A program made the position numbers and the translations under genes. A model generated the notes under the pieces. That model was not told where the DNA came from and ran no database searches. It worked only from the letters and a program-made list of their open reading frames with translations. From contig JAMXBB010000007.1 in assembly GCA_024138015.1 (NCBI GenBank), forward strand, positions 66,594,421 to 66,658,420: a DNA stretch of 64,000 nt, in the 5' to 3' direction. This DNA comes from Lumnitzera littorea. Its lineage: Eukaryota; Streptophyta; Magnoliopsida; Myrtales; Combretaceae. Shown here piece after piece: positions 50,048 through 61,559 of the stretch. How positions within the stretch are numbered: position 1 is the first letter of the stretch; each line of letters opens with the position of its first letter.

Positions 50048-51784
50048 TCAGATAGAATTTAGCACTCTAATCGCATGGGAGCATGAGATTCTGTAGATTT
50101 TCCATTTCTTACATGAACACATCATCCTATTCGTGTCCACAATGTGTGTTTGACCACTTAGTTTCATTACACCATTTAGTTCATGCCTCCACTTGATCTT
50201 TACCTCCCATATCCCGTTTTCTTGACTATAAGCCTTGATGGTATGAGTAGGAGCTTGCTTAGACCATGTGTTAAGCTTCTTCGCAGCATACTTTGTATAC
50301 ACTTACCCAACGGCCATACCCATCCTCGCTTGCTCAACTCTTTTTTCCCAATACTCGACATAGTTATAGAATATTTTCTTCACAAGTGAAGTTAAGGGCA
50401 ATCTTCTACAACCACTCAATACGGTATTGTAACCCTCAATGATATTAGAGGTTATATCTGAACTGATAGAAATCATCGTGAGCCAATGTCCATTTATTCT
50501 TGTCAAAGGGTAAAAACCATGACAGTACGCCCTCCTTTACATTCAACATCTGCTCCGTTAAATGCTCAAATTTCCTAGGCTGTGCCTGCATTGTAACAAC
50601 TATAGCCAGCTTCTTACATAGTTAGTGCTTATGTGCCTTGTTGAAGTTGTTGGCGATATGCCGTATGCATCATCTCCAAACCGCAAACGGTTCTTTCTAG
50701 CTAACCTCATCTTTCTTAAGCGCACTCTCGATATTGGAGTGCCTATCTATGATTAGGCAAATCATCTCTTCTTAACCACTAACAACAAAATTCTTCAATC
50801 TTTTCAAAAACCAACCCCATATCTCCTTGGACTCCTTATCAGCCAACATAAACGCTAATGGGACAATACAGTTATTTCCATCCATAGAACAAGCAATCAA
50901 CAGTACATGGCCATACTTTCCATATAAAAATATACCATCAATACAAATTATAGGCCGACAATACTTGAATGCATGCACACATGGTCTAAAGGTCCAAAAG
51001 GCCCACTTCATGATTGAAACTTTAGGCTCTATAGATGCCCTCCATCCCTAAACCACCTTTGTTTCATGATTTGAAATTTTCATTATGTTTAACATAATAG
51101 GAAGCTTGTTGTATGCTTTCTCCTAATTGCCATACACCATCTCCATAGCCTTTCTTTTGGCATCTTAAACTCTCTTTCTTATCACATTATACCCAAACAT
51201 GGTTAAAATATTTACATGTACGTATGCAATCTTTATATTTGGATTCTCCCTAATATTGTTGATGAAGCAATTGATCATAAGTCTACCATCAATTTGTCTG
51301 TGGTCCTACATCACATTAGGATTGATACATGTGTATGGACCCTCAAGAATTGTTATGATGAACAACCTCATTAACCTCTTATATGATGCTCATAGCCTTC
51401 ACTTACACCTACTGTCCTTCTCTAGGCAGGGAATGGCCCGTAGGTGTGGTTTTGATTCATCAATTTGGTAATCACAATAGTGATTGATGTGATACCTTTT
51501 CATGGTATCAATAAGCTTATCCTTCGTATTGAAGTGTTGTTTGACAAATAAATCCATGCCATCTACCTAGTTAGTTTCTTATGCATCGTACATGGGGAAG
51601 TCTTCCTTAGTTTGTTGGACATGCGGTAGAGGGTCAAATCGTAAAGTCTTTTGGACAATACTCCTGCTCGGACGATTGGAACTCCTAACATATATCTCCT
51701 GTATCTAGTTTCTTCGAATGTGTCAACCATTTCAATCAAGATTTCCTCATCATTATCATCTGTTATGGCTATCAGAGTATACAA
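50048..51784 (-). pseudogene. MULE transposase remnant of MULE-1
   Basis: From the N-terminal side: an acidic leader (51563-51784, TDDNDEEILIEMVDTFEE), then the MULE domain at 50772-51011 with IICIDGIFLYGKYGHVLLIA and VPLAFMLADKESKEIWGWFL. It continues near 50560-50770 with CLIIDRHSNIESAL and a FAVWR-CIRHIANNFNKAHK block. A SWIM finger CSCKKWKIYRISCSHAI is at 50048-50302. These are the pfam MULE and SWIM blocks in normal order. Asp residues of IDG and IDRH remain, but stops and shifts separate the pieces. A knuckle follows at about 49790-49850 with its last Cys changed. Confidence 0.85.
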
Positions 51785-52070
51785 AACACCTCCCTTATAA
51801 TAAGAAGGGTATTAGTGAACAAGCTCCACTCCATTAAGATCATCTTCGATACTTGCATAGATCTACTAGATGAAATGACTAAAGTTTGAATCCTTTCTCA
51901 TCTTCAACTTTTTCACTAGGTCCTTATCATATTATGGACTGTTGCTACCACTCACTATGTTCCCTTTTGAATGTGCAATTATTTTCACATAATTAGCCAT
52001 TGTTAACCTGTTCATCCAGTGATTCCAAAATCAGTTAAGCCCATACGATTATGGCCAGTTTGTGGTACCT

Positions 52071-52440
52071 ATATAATTTCATTTCTCAAATTACACCCAT
52101 GCAATTTTACTTTTCGGTAAGGTGTTTCATTACATACTATAAATGTAAGCACCCATATAGTTTTTGCTTTTTAGTAGGGTATCTTATTACGCCTATACAA
52201 TTTCACTTCTCAATGAAGCGTTTCACCACGTATTATAAATACAAGTACCTACACAATTTCACTTCTCGATGGGACATCTCATCACATACTATAAATGCAA
52301 GCACCCATATAATTCCACTTCTCGGTAGGGCATCTCATTATATATTATAAATGCAAGTACCCATACAATTTCACCTCTTAGTAGGTCGTGTCATCACATA
52401 CTACAATTGCAAGTGCAAGCGTGCTTCACCAATGTATAGG
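52071..52440. repeat. 56-bp minisatellite inside MULE-1, about six units
   Basis: AATTTCACTTCTCG-type starts are at 52199, 52255, 52311 and 52367 (period 56), with older, shorter units to the left. Units carry CACATACTATAAATGCAAGC or a close variant, so TATAAAT recurs in phase. It lies between the transposase 5' end and the right terminal repeat. The 99-codon open frame (52051-52350) is a byproduct of a repeat whose period is not a multiple of three. Confidence 0.85.
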
Positions 52441-52789
52441 TAAAATCATCTACAGTTTATGGGTGGCATCCTTATTTTCTTACATTACCACTATAAGTTA
52501 TATAACTACATACTAGCATATGAATAATGTATTAAACATAATTTGCATATTAAAAAAATATACTTACTAAAAAAAATTATTATCTAACTAAAATTCACAT
52601 GGACAATATAAATATTACCATATTAACAATGTAATTTGCATAGGATTGATGAGTGTTACTTATAGATTAGTCAAGAAAAATGGGATCATGCTATTACCCG
52701 AAGAGTGGAAACTAAAGAGTTTGAGAGATTTTGGAAAGTAGTGGATGCAATAGTGAATGGGGTGTGTGAAAATTTGGGGATTTATATTA

Positions 52790-53094
52790 GGGAACTAAAG
52801 GTGCATGGCTTGTTTGCACCTTCAATACAATAAGGAAGGCACAATCAAGCCATGCGCCTACTTAACTAAAGGAAGGTGCAAGCTTAATATATGCCTTCTC
52901 TCTAAAGTTATTTTTGTACTGAAGATGCGAGCAAAGCAAGTGTCTTCAATATAAAAAACACATGCATAGTGAAGGCATGCGTCTTATACAAAAAACACAT
53001 GCATGCCTTTACTATACTATTGTCGTAACATCTATCACAACTACCCTATTTTCGTCCTATTTTTCCAATGATACCTTATGGTGGTACAAAACTC
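52790..53094 (-). repeat. Right terminal inverted repeat of MULE-1
   Basis: Mirror of the left end. It contains extra short direct repeats, including two copies of AAAAAACACATGCAT at about 52953 and 52990 and several GAAGGTGC/GCACCTTC words. Confidence 0.85.
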
Positions 53095-53104
53095 ATTAGA
53101 GTAA
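53095..53104. repeat. Right target-site duplication of MULE-1
   Basis: ATTAGAGTAA, identical to 47848-47857. Confidence 0.9.
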
Positions 53105-53199
53105 TGTCTCTAAATTATTATTTACTTAACTACATTTTGGAGTAAGATCATAATATTGAATACACTAGATTTTTTAGAAGGATAGGTAATTAATTAGCC

Positions 53200-53990
53200 A
53201 CCTCTTCTAACCGGTGATAACTATTCTTATAGGAAATGTAGAATGAAGATCTTCTTTCAATCTTAAAATAGAACGCTCTAGAATGTGATTGAAAATGGGC
53301 CAATTAAGATATATAATAACAAAGAGAAGGGTTATATGAAAGATGATTGGCAAAAGTTATACTTAAATAAAATTGCTATGATTATCTTGCATTACGCTGT
53401 CAATGTGACTACCTTTAATAGAAAATGTACATGCAAGAATGCTAAAGAAATTTATGATGAATTGCAATGCACATGTAAAGGAACATTTAGAGTTAAGGAT
53501 ACAAAAATAAGTCTTTTATGCGAAGAATTTGAGAACTTTAAAGTGCTACCAAATGAAACAATTAATGAGATATATAAAAGATTTATTAATATTATCAATC
53601 TTGATTGTGCCTAGTAAGAAGTTTCTAATTTAGAAATTAATTCCAAAGTTCTTAAGTTACTACCAAGGGATTGGAAAGTTAGGACGATTGCTATCGAAGA
53701 AGTTCATGATTTAGATGAAATATTTAAGGAGCAACTTCTTAAAACCCTTAAGACACATAAGGTGATAAAAAGGTATGGAGAGGAGTTTAAGAAGAAAACA
53801 GTAGCTCTCAAGGCTTCAACTCCTAGCAAAAGTAATGAGGATAATAACAATGATGATGAAGAGATGGCCATGGTAGTCTAGAAATTTAAGAAATTCTTAA
53901 GGGACAAAATAAGTCATCAAGTGCTATAATTACCAAAAACCATATTACATTCAACAATATTGTCCTTCATTGAAGAAAGCCGTTAAGGGA
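53200..53990 (+). pseudogene. Copia gag remnant
   Basis: The frame reads GDNYSYRKCRMKIFFQS near 53211, where gag proteins have a YxxWKxRM block; the Trp is now Arg. It continues through 53285-53614 (AKEIYDELQCTCKGTFRVKD, then CEEFENFKVLPNETINEIYK), the UBN2/gag region. It resumes in another frame with LLPRDWKVRTIAIEE (about 53650-53700). The zinc knuckle near 53922 reads CYNYQKPYYIQQYC: the second Cys and the His are both Tyr. Stops interrupt several times. Confidence 0.85.
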
Positions 53991-55430
53991 TCAAAGAAGA
54001 AGCTAGTGGTCACAACTTAAAGTGATGATGACTCAAGTGAGTCAGATGAGGAAGTGTACTTCATAGCAATGGATGATGAGGTATGCTTTACATTCCTTAA
54101 TGATTCTTTTAATGAGTTAAGAGATATGTATGATGACTTAGTAAATAATTTATTAAGGTCTAAAAGAAGAATAAGATGTTCAAGGAATGATGAATGAGGT
54201 AGCATGAATTTAATGTTTTTAAAAATGAATACAACAAAGTAAATGATGAAAAGGAGAATCTAGAGGAAGACAATGAGTATCTAAAATCTAAAAATGAAAA
54301 GTTGAGGAGTAAGAAAAGAAATGAGGAATTAGCTATGGATAATGAGCTAATCAAGAGCAATCAACAGTTAGAAGGCATGAATATGTTGAAGATGGAGTAA
54401 TTGAAAAACTAGAGGTGTCGATGGGCTATTTTGGGAGTTGTTCCTTCAATGCTCATTCTGACCTATAGAGAGCTTAGGTTGACCTATCTTGGTCTATGTT
54501 TGAGCTATCCTTGTCCAAATCTAGACTGTTGTCTACGATCTTCATCTAAGGCTTAGCTCTTGCCTAACCCTTAATCTACCCGTAGGTTGATACTAAGGTT
54601 TTAGGAGATTAACTCCACCTGTAGCATTCATGCCTAACATACTTATGGATTTGAGGTCTTCCTAGTAAGCTTGGTTAATGGACAATTAGGGGCACAATGC
54701 GAAAGATTCAACCAATGTGGGATGATTGACTTACTATGGTAGTCACCTTTGAGGATCTTAGAACTTGCCTAAAATAAAAAAAATAAACTTTCTTATTTAT
54801 GTGAGATTTGATTATATCCACTTTTTTCGATATATTTCCTCCTCCACTACTATAAATAAGGGTCTAACCCCATAGGTATGCCACTTTAGGCACACCCGAA
54901 TTCTTGCTCTCTAAGCTTCCCTCGAACCTTATAGTTTACTATCTTAAGCATTAGAGTGACCATGCCGGATAACCCTTTGGTGCCCCTTTATGATGTTTTG
55001 TTTCATAAGCTTAGTCCAAAATCTCTATCAATGAAATTTCTAAGATGACAAGAGGCACTTGAAATGGAAAATTTCAAAAGCTAACCATAATGATTAAAAA
55101 CAAATTATAGCTAAATTCATTAAAGGAGAAAGGAATTTTGAAAAAATCCTTGGTTAACAAAGGTAAGGATTTGATAAAAGTGAAGTTGTCTATAATGGAA
55201 GAAATGAACATAAGCTTTATATGAGTTACTTTGTGAAAGCAATAAATAAGACTTGTAAGTTTTGTAGAAGGTATAAACATATTGTACACATATGTGCAAT
55301 AAGGAGACATGTTAATCCAGTAATAGATGCGAGATTGTTTGGTTACTAAGGGATAAGCATATATTGTGACAAATAACCCTAAATAGTCCAAACTTAAATG
55401 AGTACCAAAGTAGTAATCTCTTGTTTTGTA
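53991..55430 (+). pseudogene. Copia gag-protease spacer, decayed
   Basis: Acidic stretches such as SDDDSSESDEE (about 54020-54060) and a lysine/glutamate-rich coiled segment (54200-54400) are usual in the linker of SIRE-type gag-pol. The block 54400-55070 shows no clear frame. Around 55090-55340 the plus strand has weak pieces of pol. Minus-strand open frames here are shadows. Confidence 0.5.
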
Positions 55431-55720
55431 GGGTCAAAGCAACAAATGGATCTTTGATAGTAGGTGCTCAAGGCATACGAAGAGAGATGCTTCCAAATTT
55501 TCTTGATTAAACTTAAAGGATGAAGGGTGTATTGCCTTTAGAGACATCTAGAAAGTGTACATGATTGGTGAAGGTAACATTCTTACTAATAATGATCTCA
55601 CCATTAAGAGTATGTTGTAGACAATTTGAAATACAATTTACTTAGTGTAAAGATTGGATACAAAGTAACATTTCATGTATCAAAATGTTACGTTGAAACA
55701 TTTTGAGCAACTAAATTTGT
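55431..55720 (+). pseudogene. Copia aspartic protease remnant
   Basis: WIFDSRCSRHTKRDASKFS at about 55447 corresponds to the W-LDSGCSRHMTGD block of copia proteases. The catalytic DSG reads DSR, a glycine codon lost by a G-to-A type change. Confidence 0.75.
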
Positions 55721-56019
55721 TTTGAGAGGTATAGATAAGGAAATATTTATAAAATCAATTTTGACATCTTTTCAGATTTTGGCAAAACTTATCTATTCAC
55801 TTAAAACAATGATAGTTGGTTGTGATATATGAAGTTAGGAAATGCTAGAATGAAAGTCATTTCAAAACTTGCTAAAAATGACCTTATCAAATGCTTAGCA
55901 AAATCGAATATTGATAAAGATAAGGTTTGCTAAGCATGTCAATAAGGAGAGTAAACAAAATCATCCTTAAAAAAAAAAAAAAAAAAACACCAAAGGATGC
56001 AATTTCAACTTCTAGGTTA

Positions 56020-57120
56020 CTGTAACTAATTTATATGGATTTATTTAGTTCAACATAAACTATAAGTTTAGGAGGAAAGAAATACACTTTGGTCATTAGT
56101 GATTATTCCACTAGTTATACTTGGACCTTCTTCCTTGCAAGTAAGGATGAATCTAATCATATGTTCTTCAAATATTGTAAGAAGATCCAAAATGAAAAAG
56201 ATTATTGAACTATCTTTATAATAAGTGATTGTGGAGGATTTTGAAAACTATGAAACGGAAGAGTTTTGTGATAAAAATGGCATAAAACATAACTTTTCGG
56301 TGTCTATAACTCCATAACAAAATAGATTTGTCGAAAGAAAACATAGGAATTTTATAAAAATGATTAGAACAATACTTTATGAAAATAATTTACTGAAATA
56401 TTTTTAAGTAGAACCCGTAAGCATTGCATTTGATATTTCAAACCGAGTGTTTATAAGGCCTATTCCAAAGAAATCCCTTGTAAACTTTGGAGAGGCAAAA
56501 GGTCTAACATCTCATATTTCTACCCCTTTGGTACTAAGTGGTATGTACTAACAATGCTAAGAAGCAATTAGGTAAGTTCAGCTTTAACATTTTGTTTGGA
56601 CTGGTAGAAATCAAATGAAACTAATGGAAAAGAGTAGAAAGTTTATATTTAGTAATTTAAAATGAAAGTGGAAATCTAAAGAAATAAAGAGAAAAGAGTA
56701 GAGAGTTTTCCACTTTTAAAGCCATCATGTTTCTCTCTAGTTTTGGAGAGAAAGTGGTGGAAATTTGTGGAAATGAATTGAAGTTACAAAAGGACCCCTA
56801 ATATGTATGTTTATTAAATAAAAGTAAGGGTAATATAGTTTATTAAATCACTTGCTTCCTTTCATTTCCATCCATTTCCTTTTTAAATGTCCAAACACAA
56901 CATGATGTTAACATTTCCTTTCTTCTCATTTCCATTCTTTTTTTTTTTTATTTCTACTTATTTCTACCTTTTCAATCTCTTCTTAAGTTTGCTAAGCACA
57001 GTGTAAATTTGATGAAGGCATCTTTCTGGCTATTCTCTTTCTATTAGGGCATGTAGATTAATTAATAAGGTAGCATTAGTAGTTGAAGAATCTATACATA
57101 TTGTGTTTGACTATGCATTG
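56020..57120 (+). pseudogene. Copia integrase remnant, split by a MITE
   Basis: LYMDLFSST (about 56029) and LGGKKYTLVISDYSTSYTWT (56070 on) are the first catalytic Asp region; a decayed SDCGGF block near 56225 corresponds to SDHGGEF. KKQLGKFSF precedes the MITE at 56588 and KFDEGIFL follows it at 57004. These are adjacent parts of the conserved LGKFD-K-DEGIFLGY motif. Confidence 0.8.
56588..57003. mobile_element. Tourist-like MITE, 416 bp, inside the copia integrase
   Basis: The left end is CATTTTGTTTGG after TAA (56585-56587). The right end reversed is CACTGTGCTTAG and is followed by TAA (57004-57006). With one TAA copy counted, the integrase frame on both sides is continuous, which confirms both borders. 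It has an A/G-rich left half and C/T-rich right half and no coding capacity. It has the same type of ends as the element at 45808-46277. Confidence 0.85.
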
Positions 57121-57579
57121 TCATTTAATGAATCTAATAATGATGTCGATAGTGTATGTGCTCAACTAAGTAGGCTTAACCTTGACAATGACCAATCTAA
57201 TTCTCTTGATAAGGAATTCTCTAGGGAAGATGAAATCATAGATGGAACTAGTTAGACTCGCTTTGAGAATGGAAATTTATAAAAGATCACCCTAAGGACC
57301 TAATTATAGGAAAATAAACTAATAGGGTTCAAATTAGTGATTCTCTTATAAACGTGAGTAATCTAGTGTGTCTATCTTAGATGGATAGTAAAAATGCTGT
57401 TGAAACTCTAAAAAATGAATTTTAGATATAACTTATACAAGAATAACAAAATTAATTCACTAGGAAGAATGTTTAGGATCTAGTGCCTAGACCTTAAGGT
57501 AGATCAATTATTAGAACTAAAAGAGTTTCTAGAAATAAGTTAGATGAAACTAGATTCATGACACGCTCAATTACTAAAA

Positions 57580-59260
57580 GTTATAATCAAGAAGAAGGAA
57601 TAAATGTTGATGAGACCTTTGCATTAGTTGCTAAGCTAGAAGTCGTTAGAATGCTTATAGTTTCGGCTTTCAAAGATTTCAAATATTTTCAAAAGAGTAA
57701 CCATTGGGCTTTAAAAATTTTGTCTTGATCCGAGTGGGAATAGCATTTCTATCGATTTCTAAAAAGGATTACTAATCCTTAACATTTAAAAGGTAAGAAT
57801 GTGAGTAAGATTCGATTTATATTCACATCCTTACCTCATGAAATTGCTGAGTTCCAAAAAATGTTTTTGTGATAACTCTAGAAGAAATGAAACGACAAAT
57901 ATGGTAGGACATCCATTTCAAATGCATATCCTATTTTTGCACAGTAGGGTTATCTTAATTAAACAAACTTGCACTTTTCACTAACCAATCAAGAGTAGAT
58001 TGGAATCTATAGTTATTAGCCAAACAAGAAAAAAATAAATATTATGCCTTGAAGAGGACATAAAAGCAAGAGTAACAATTCAATTTATAAGGACTTATTA
58101 AATAGTAAAATGGATAAAATTCAAAATTTGAAGGCCTATTCCTAAAGGGCAATATAATGAATTCCCTCATTATGTATTTAAGCTTAAATAAGGCACTTTG
58201 TGAACTCAAATAAGTTCTTAGAGCTTAATATGAAAAATTGAGTAGCTCATTAGTAAAACAATGGATTTCCTAAAGGAAAACTTGATAAAACATTGTTTAC
58301 CAAACAACGTAGGTAATATGATGATTGTTCAAATCTATGTAGATGACATTATGTTTGGAACTACTAGCATAAGCTTTGTTGATGAGTTTGTAGAGTTTAT
58401 GGAAAAAAGTTTGTAGATTATATGAAAAGAAAAATTGAAATGAGCATAATGGGGGAATTAAATTATTTTCTAGGTCTTCAAGTTACGTAAGTTGATAATT
58501 AAACCTTTATCAACTAACATAAATATATAAGAGAACTCTTAAAGAGTTTAAAATGGATAATTGCAAAGTTAGGCCTACACTAATGGGTACTACACTTCAG
58601 CTAGATAAAGATGAAAATAGTGAACTCATTTGTGAAAGCTTTATAGAGACAAGATATGCAATTTACTGTCTTTAACTACCTCTAGACATGATTTGATGTT
58701 TGCTGTGTGTCTATGTATACGATTTCAATCTTACTCCAAAGAATTTCAATTCTTTGTGATAAAATGCATATTCAAGTATGTTGTAAGTACTATTGAAATT
58801 GGGTTTGATATCTTAAGTTTACTTTTTTCAATCTTGTAAGACAATTTGATGCCGACTTTGCTAATTGCAAAGTTGATTAGAAAAGTACAAGAGGCACATG
58901 TCACTTTTGTGGTAATTCATTAGTGTCATGGTATTCTAAAAAACAAAATTTGATAGCACTATCAACTTAAGGCCAAATATGTGGCCATAGGTAGTTTTTG
59001 TGCTTAAATCCTTTGGATGCAGTAAACTTGCATGATTATGTTCTTCATTTCTCAAATGTATCAATTTGATGTGATAATACAAGTGTTACCAATTTGACCA
59101 AAAACCCGATACAACTTTCAAGGACTAAGCATATTAAGATTAGGCATCATTTCATTAGAAATCATGTCTAAAATAATGATGTTTGCTTATAATTTGTTGA
59201 TATAAGCGGATGCATCTCTAGGGTCAGACACATGGAGAGGCACCACAATGAAGCAAACCA
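57580..59260 (+). pseudogene. Copia reverse transcriptase and RNase H remnant
   Basis: NVDETFALVAKLEVVRMLI (about 57605) is the conserved FAPVARLEAIRMLL start of copia RT. The catalytic box IYVDDIMFG is at 58333-58359, with YVDD at 58336-58347. MGELNYFLGLQV and KYIRELLK follow. RNase H pieces lie in 58800-59180, for example KAKYVAIGSFCA-ILWM where active copies read AEAEYVAAGSCCAQILWM. Part of the RT between 57680 and 58300 is badly scrambled. Confidence 0.85.
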
Positions 59261-59300
59261 AAACAAATAGGAAAAAGGTTAGAAAAGTTTGGGTAGCTAC

Positions 59301-60009
59301 CGAATGGATATGATGCACTACTTGATTCTACTCAGCCTATAATCCGCTGGATATGACGCATTGGTCTAAACTGAAGGGTCACTCGCCACTACTCCTTGCT
59401 AAAGGAAATAGATAAGAGTTGAATGAAAATGAGAACACTAAGGTTGCTCAAAGGAATAATTTCTGTGTTGAAGATATGATTGTTCACATACAAGAAAGTA
59501 AGGCTTTATACACCTATCTACTAGGGCTACTTTACATATATGAAAAGACAAAAGGGTTTTCTACAACTAGGTTACATAAGACATATTAAAAAGGGTTAAA
59601 GAGACAAAGAATATTTAGTGCGAAAAGAAAAGAATCATTCTGGAATATTGTATCAGAAGACATGGGTTGCTTGGTGTCCGGATCGGAGAAGCATGTTACA
59701 AGGTAGGCGGAAACAAAGTAACGCTTGTGGTCAGGGGCTGACCCGATGTAGACTAAGTTGGGGACCGGTTAGTTCTTTTGAAGCGAAGTCAACATGTTTT
59801 AGGGTCGAGTGCTTGTGGTTAGATTGTGAGCTTACCTTAGTTACTCTTAAGCTGTATCTTGGGATAAAGCGTTGCTGCTAAACAAGGGCGGATCTGATGC
59901 ATATTAGGATCTGATAGTTAGGTCGGGATGAGATCAGCTCGAGATAGGAATCCCTGTCTCAGCTATAGCCTAGAACTAGTATCCTCCAAGTAAGTCCTTA
60001 GAGTCCTCT
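59301..60009. other. Junction between copia and gypsy relics
   Basis: Less AT-rich than its surroundings. A 3' LTR of the copia element and one of the gypsy element (minus orientation) could both be expected here, but no copy of the copia LTR (47002-47840) is recognisable and no gypsy LTR border can be set. GGATATGAYGCA occurs twice, at about 59308 and 59350. An 87-codon plus frame (59618-59881) has no known motif. Confidence 0.35.
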
Positions 60010-61080
60010 AGCTCAGCTGCGCGTAATCAGTTCGAAGGGTTGATTCTTATCATCTACTTGGAGGTTTGAAAGATTTGTCTTCAAATCTGGAGTGGCCTCT
60101 ACTCTTTCTTTTAGGGCACTAGTAGAGTTTTCTTCTATTGGTTAGTGAGGGATCAGATTGGACACATTAAAGGTGGAAGAAACTCCATAGTCATCAAGCA
60201 ACTTGATTTGGTAAGCGTTACGGTTAATTTTCTTTAGGACCTTGAATGGTCCATCAGCTCAAGGAGATAGTTTGTTCTGTCTCAAGTGTAGGAATCAGTT
60301 TTGGCTGAGAGGTATCCATACCAAGTCTCTTAGGTGGAAAGAAATAGTTTGGAAGCCTTGGTTACCAATTTCATGTTGCCTTTAATTGAACTTGGCGATC
60401 TTCTTAGTTACAGACTGGTGTAGCTCACGCAATTCTTAGGCTCAATCTATTCTGGATTGACTCTCTTTAGTTGTTACTAGGACGCCAATCATATCTAGGG
60501 GAATGGTAGGGTTAAGGCCATAGATGACCTCGAATGGGGTCTTCCTAATAGTACTATGGATAGTTTGGTTGTATGTAAACTCTATAATTGGCAGGTACAG
60601 ATCCTAATTCTGCAAGTTCTTTCCCACAACAACTTTGAGTAGATTGCTTAGCATCCTGTTTACCACTTTAGTTTGGCCATCAGTTTGAGGGTGGCTATTA
60701 GAGTTCACCAAAAATAGCTCAAAAATTTTGTGTCCCAATCTAAGACAATAGTTTTCAGTACTCCATATAGTTGGACAATCTCTTGCAAAAATAAATTAGT
60801 AATATTTATAGCATCATTAGTTTGATGGTACGGAATAAAGTGTGCCATCTTGCTAAAACAGTCCATTACAACAAAAATAAAATCTTTCCCTCTAGATATC
60901 TAGGGTAACCTTAAGACAAAGTCCATGCTGAGGTCGGCCCAAGGTAAAGTGGGTGTTGGCAATGGCATGTACTCTCCATGGGGTTCTCCCTTCCCCTTAA
61001 CATGCTTACACATTTCACAACTACTGACTACCTTATGGACATCCTTACCCAAACCAGGTTAATAAAAGTTTTCTTTCAAA
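60010..61080 (-). pseudogene. Chromovirus-like integrase remnant
   Basis: The minus strand shows CEMCKHVKGKGEPHGEYMPL (about 60960-61020), then LPWADLSMDFVLRLP and GKDFIFVVMDCFSKMAHFIP with the first catalytic Asp. Further on come HQTNDAINITNLFLQEIVQL and the C-terminal GPFKVLKKINRNAYQIKLLD. Stops are frequent, and the second Asp block reads VLDWDTKFLS. Confidence 0.8.
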
Positions 61081-61559
61081 AGGTTGGTTGTCTTGGTCTC
61101 CCCGAAATGACCAGATAATCCTTTGCTATGAGTTTCTCTGATCAATAACTCATGTATGGAGTAGTTTAGAATACATAGCCTTTGGTCCTTAAATAGATAG
61201 TTGTCCTTAAGATAATATCCTCCCACTATTACTCCTTCTTAGCATTGTTCAACAATGGGACCAAAGTAAGGGTCGATAGCATATTACTCAATGATGAGTG
61301 AGAATCACAATAGTTTTGCCTGCAAAGTGGTCAGTGACCACATTTGCGCTTCCTTTCTTATATCGAATGACGTACGAGAACACCTTCATAAACTCTAACC
61401 ACTTGGCTTGTCTCTTTGAGAGTTTGTTTTGACTCTCAAGATGCTTCAATGATTCATGGTCAATGTAGATAACAAACTCTCGTGGTAATAGCTAGTGTTG
61501 CCAAACAGTGAGAGCTTAGAAAAGGGAGTACAACTCCTTCTCATATATAGAATAGTTAA

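Larger units (their letters stand above)
47858..53094 (-). mobile_element. Mutator-like element with PMD region (MULE-1), 5237 bp, inactive
   Basis: Both ends begin GAGTTTTRTA (left GAGTTTTATAGCTCTATAAG, right reversed GAGTTTTGTACCACCATAAG). They share a long inverted repeat including GGAAAAATAGGAC, AGTTGTGATA and CACCTTCCTTTARTTAAG. The exact 10-bp duplication ATTAGAGTAA flanks it. Inside on the minus strand are a MULE transposase, a SWIM finger, a knuckle and PMD-like blocks, all with stops. The left terminal repeat reaches about 48060; the right one is longer (about 52790-53094) because it holds extra short repeats. Confidence 0.92.
47002..59300 (+). mobile_element. Ty1/copia (SIRE-like) retrotransposon, decayed, with two nested insertions
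   Basis: In order on the plus strand: LTR-like sequence ending at about 47840, a tRNA-Met-type primer-binding site, gag, protease, integrase, reverse transcriptase and RNase H. Integrase before RT defines Ty1/copia. MULE-1 (47858-53094) interrupts it just at the primer-binding site and a MITE (56588-57003) interrupts the integrase. Without these the element from LTR to RNase H is about 6.6 kb. No 3' LTR is recognisable before the gypsy relic begins. Every domain carries stops. The SIRE assignment rests on the LTR and gag style and is inference. Confidence 0.85.

Noticed and set aside
52051..52350. 99-codon open frame as a small protein
   Set aside because: It lies entirely in the 56-bp minisatellite; its repeats come from the DNA repeat and the period is not a multiple of three.
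52199..52440. Regular repeats as a CRISPR array
   Set aside because: The units are contiguous and imperfect with no unique spacers, and the window is plant nuclear DNA.
59618..59881. 87-codon plus frame as a host gene
   Set aside because: No domain or codon pattern is recognisable, and it lies at the junction of two retrotransposon relics where LTR sequence is expected.
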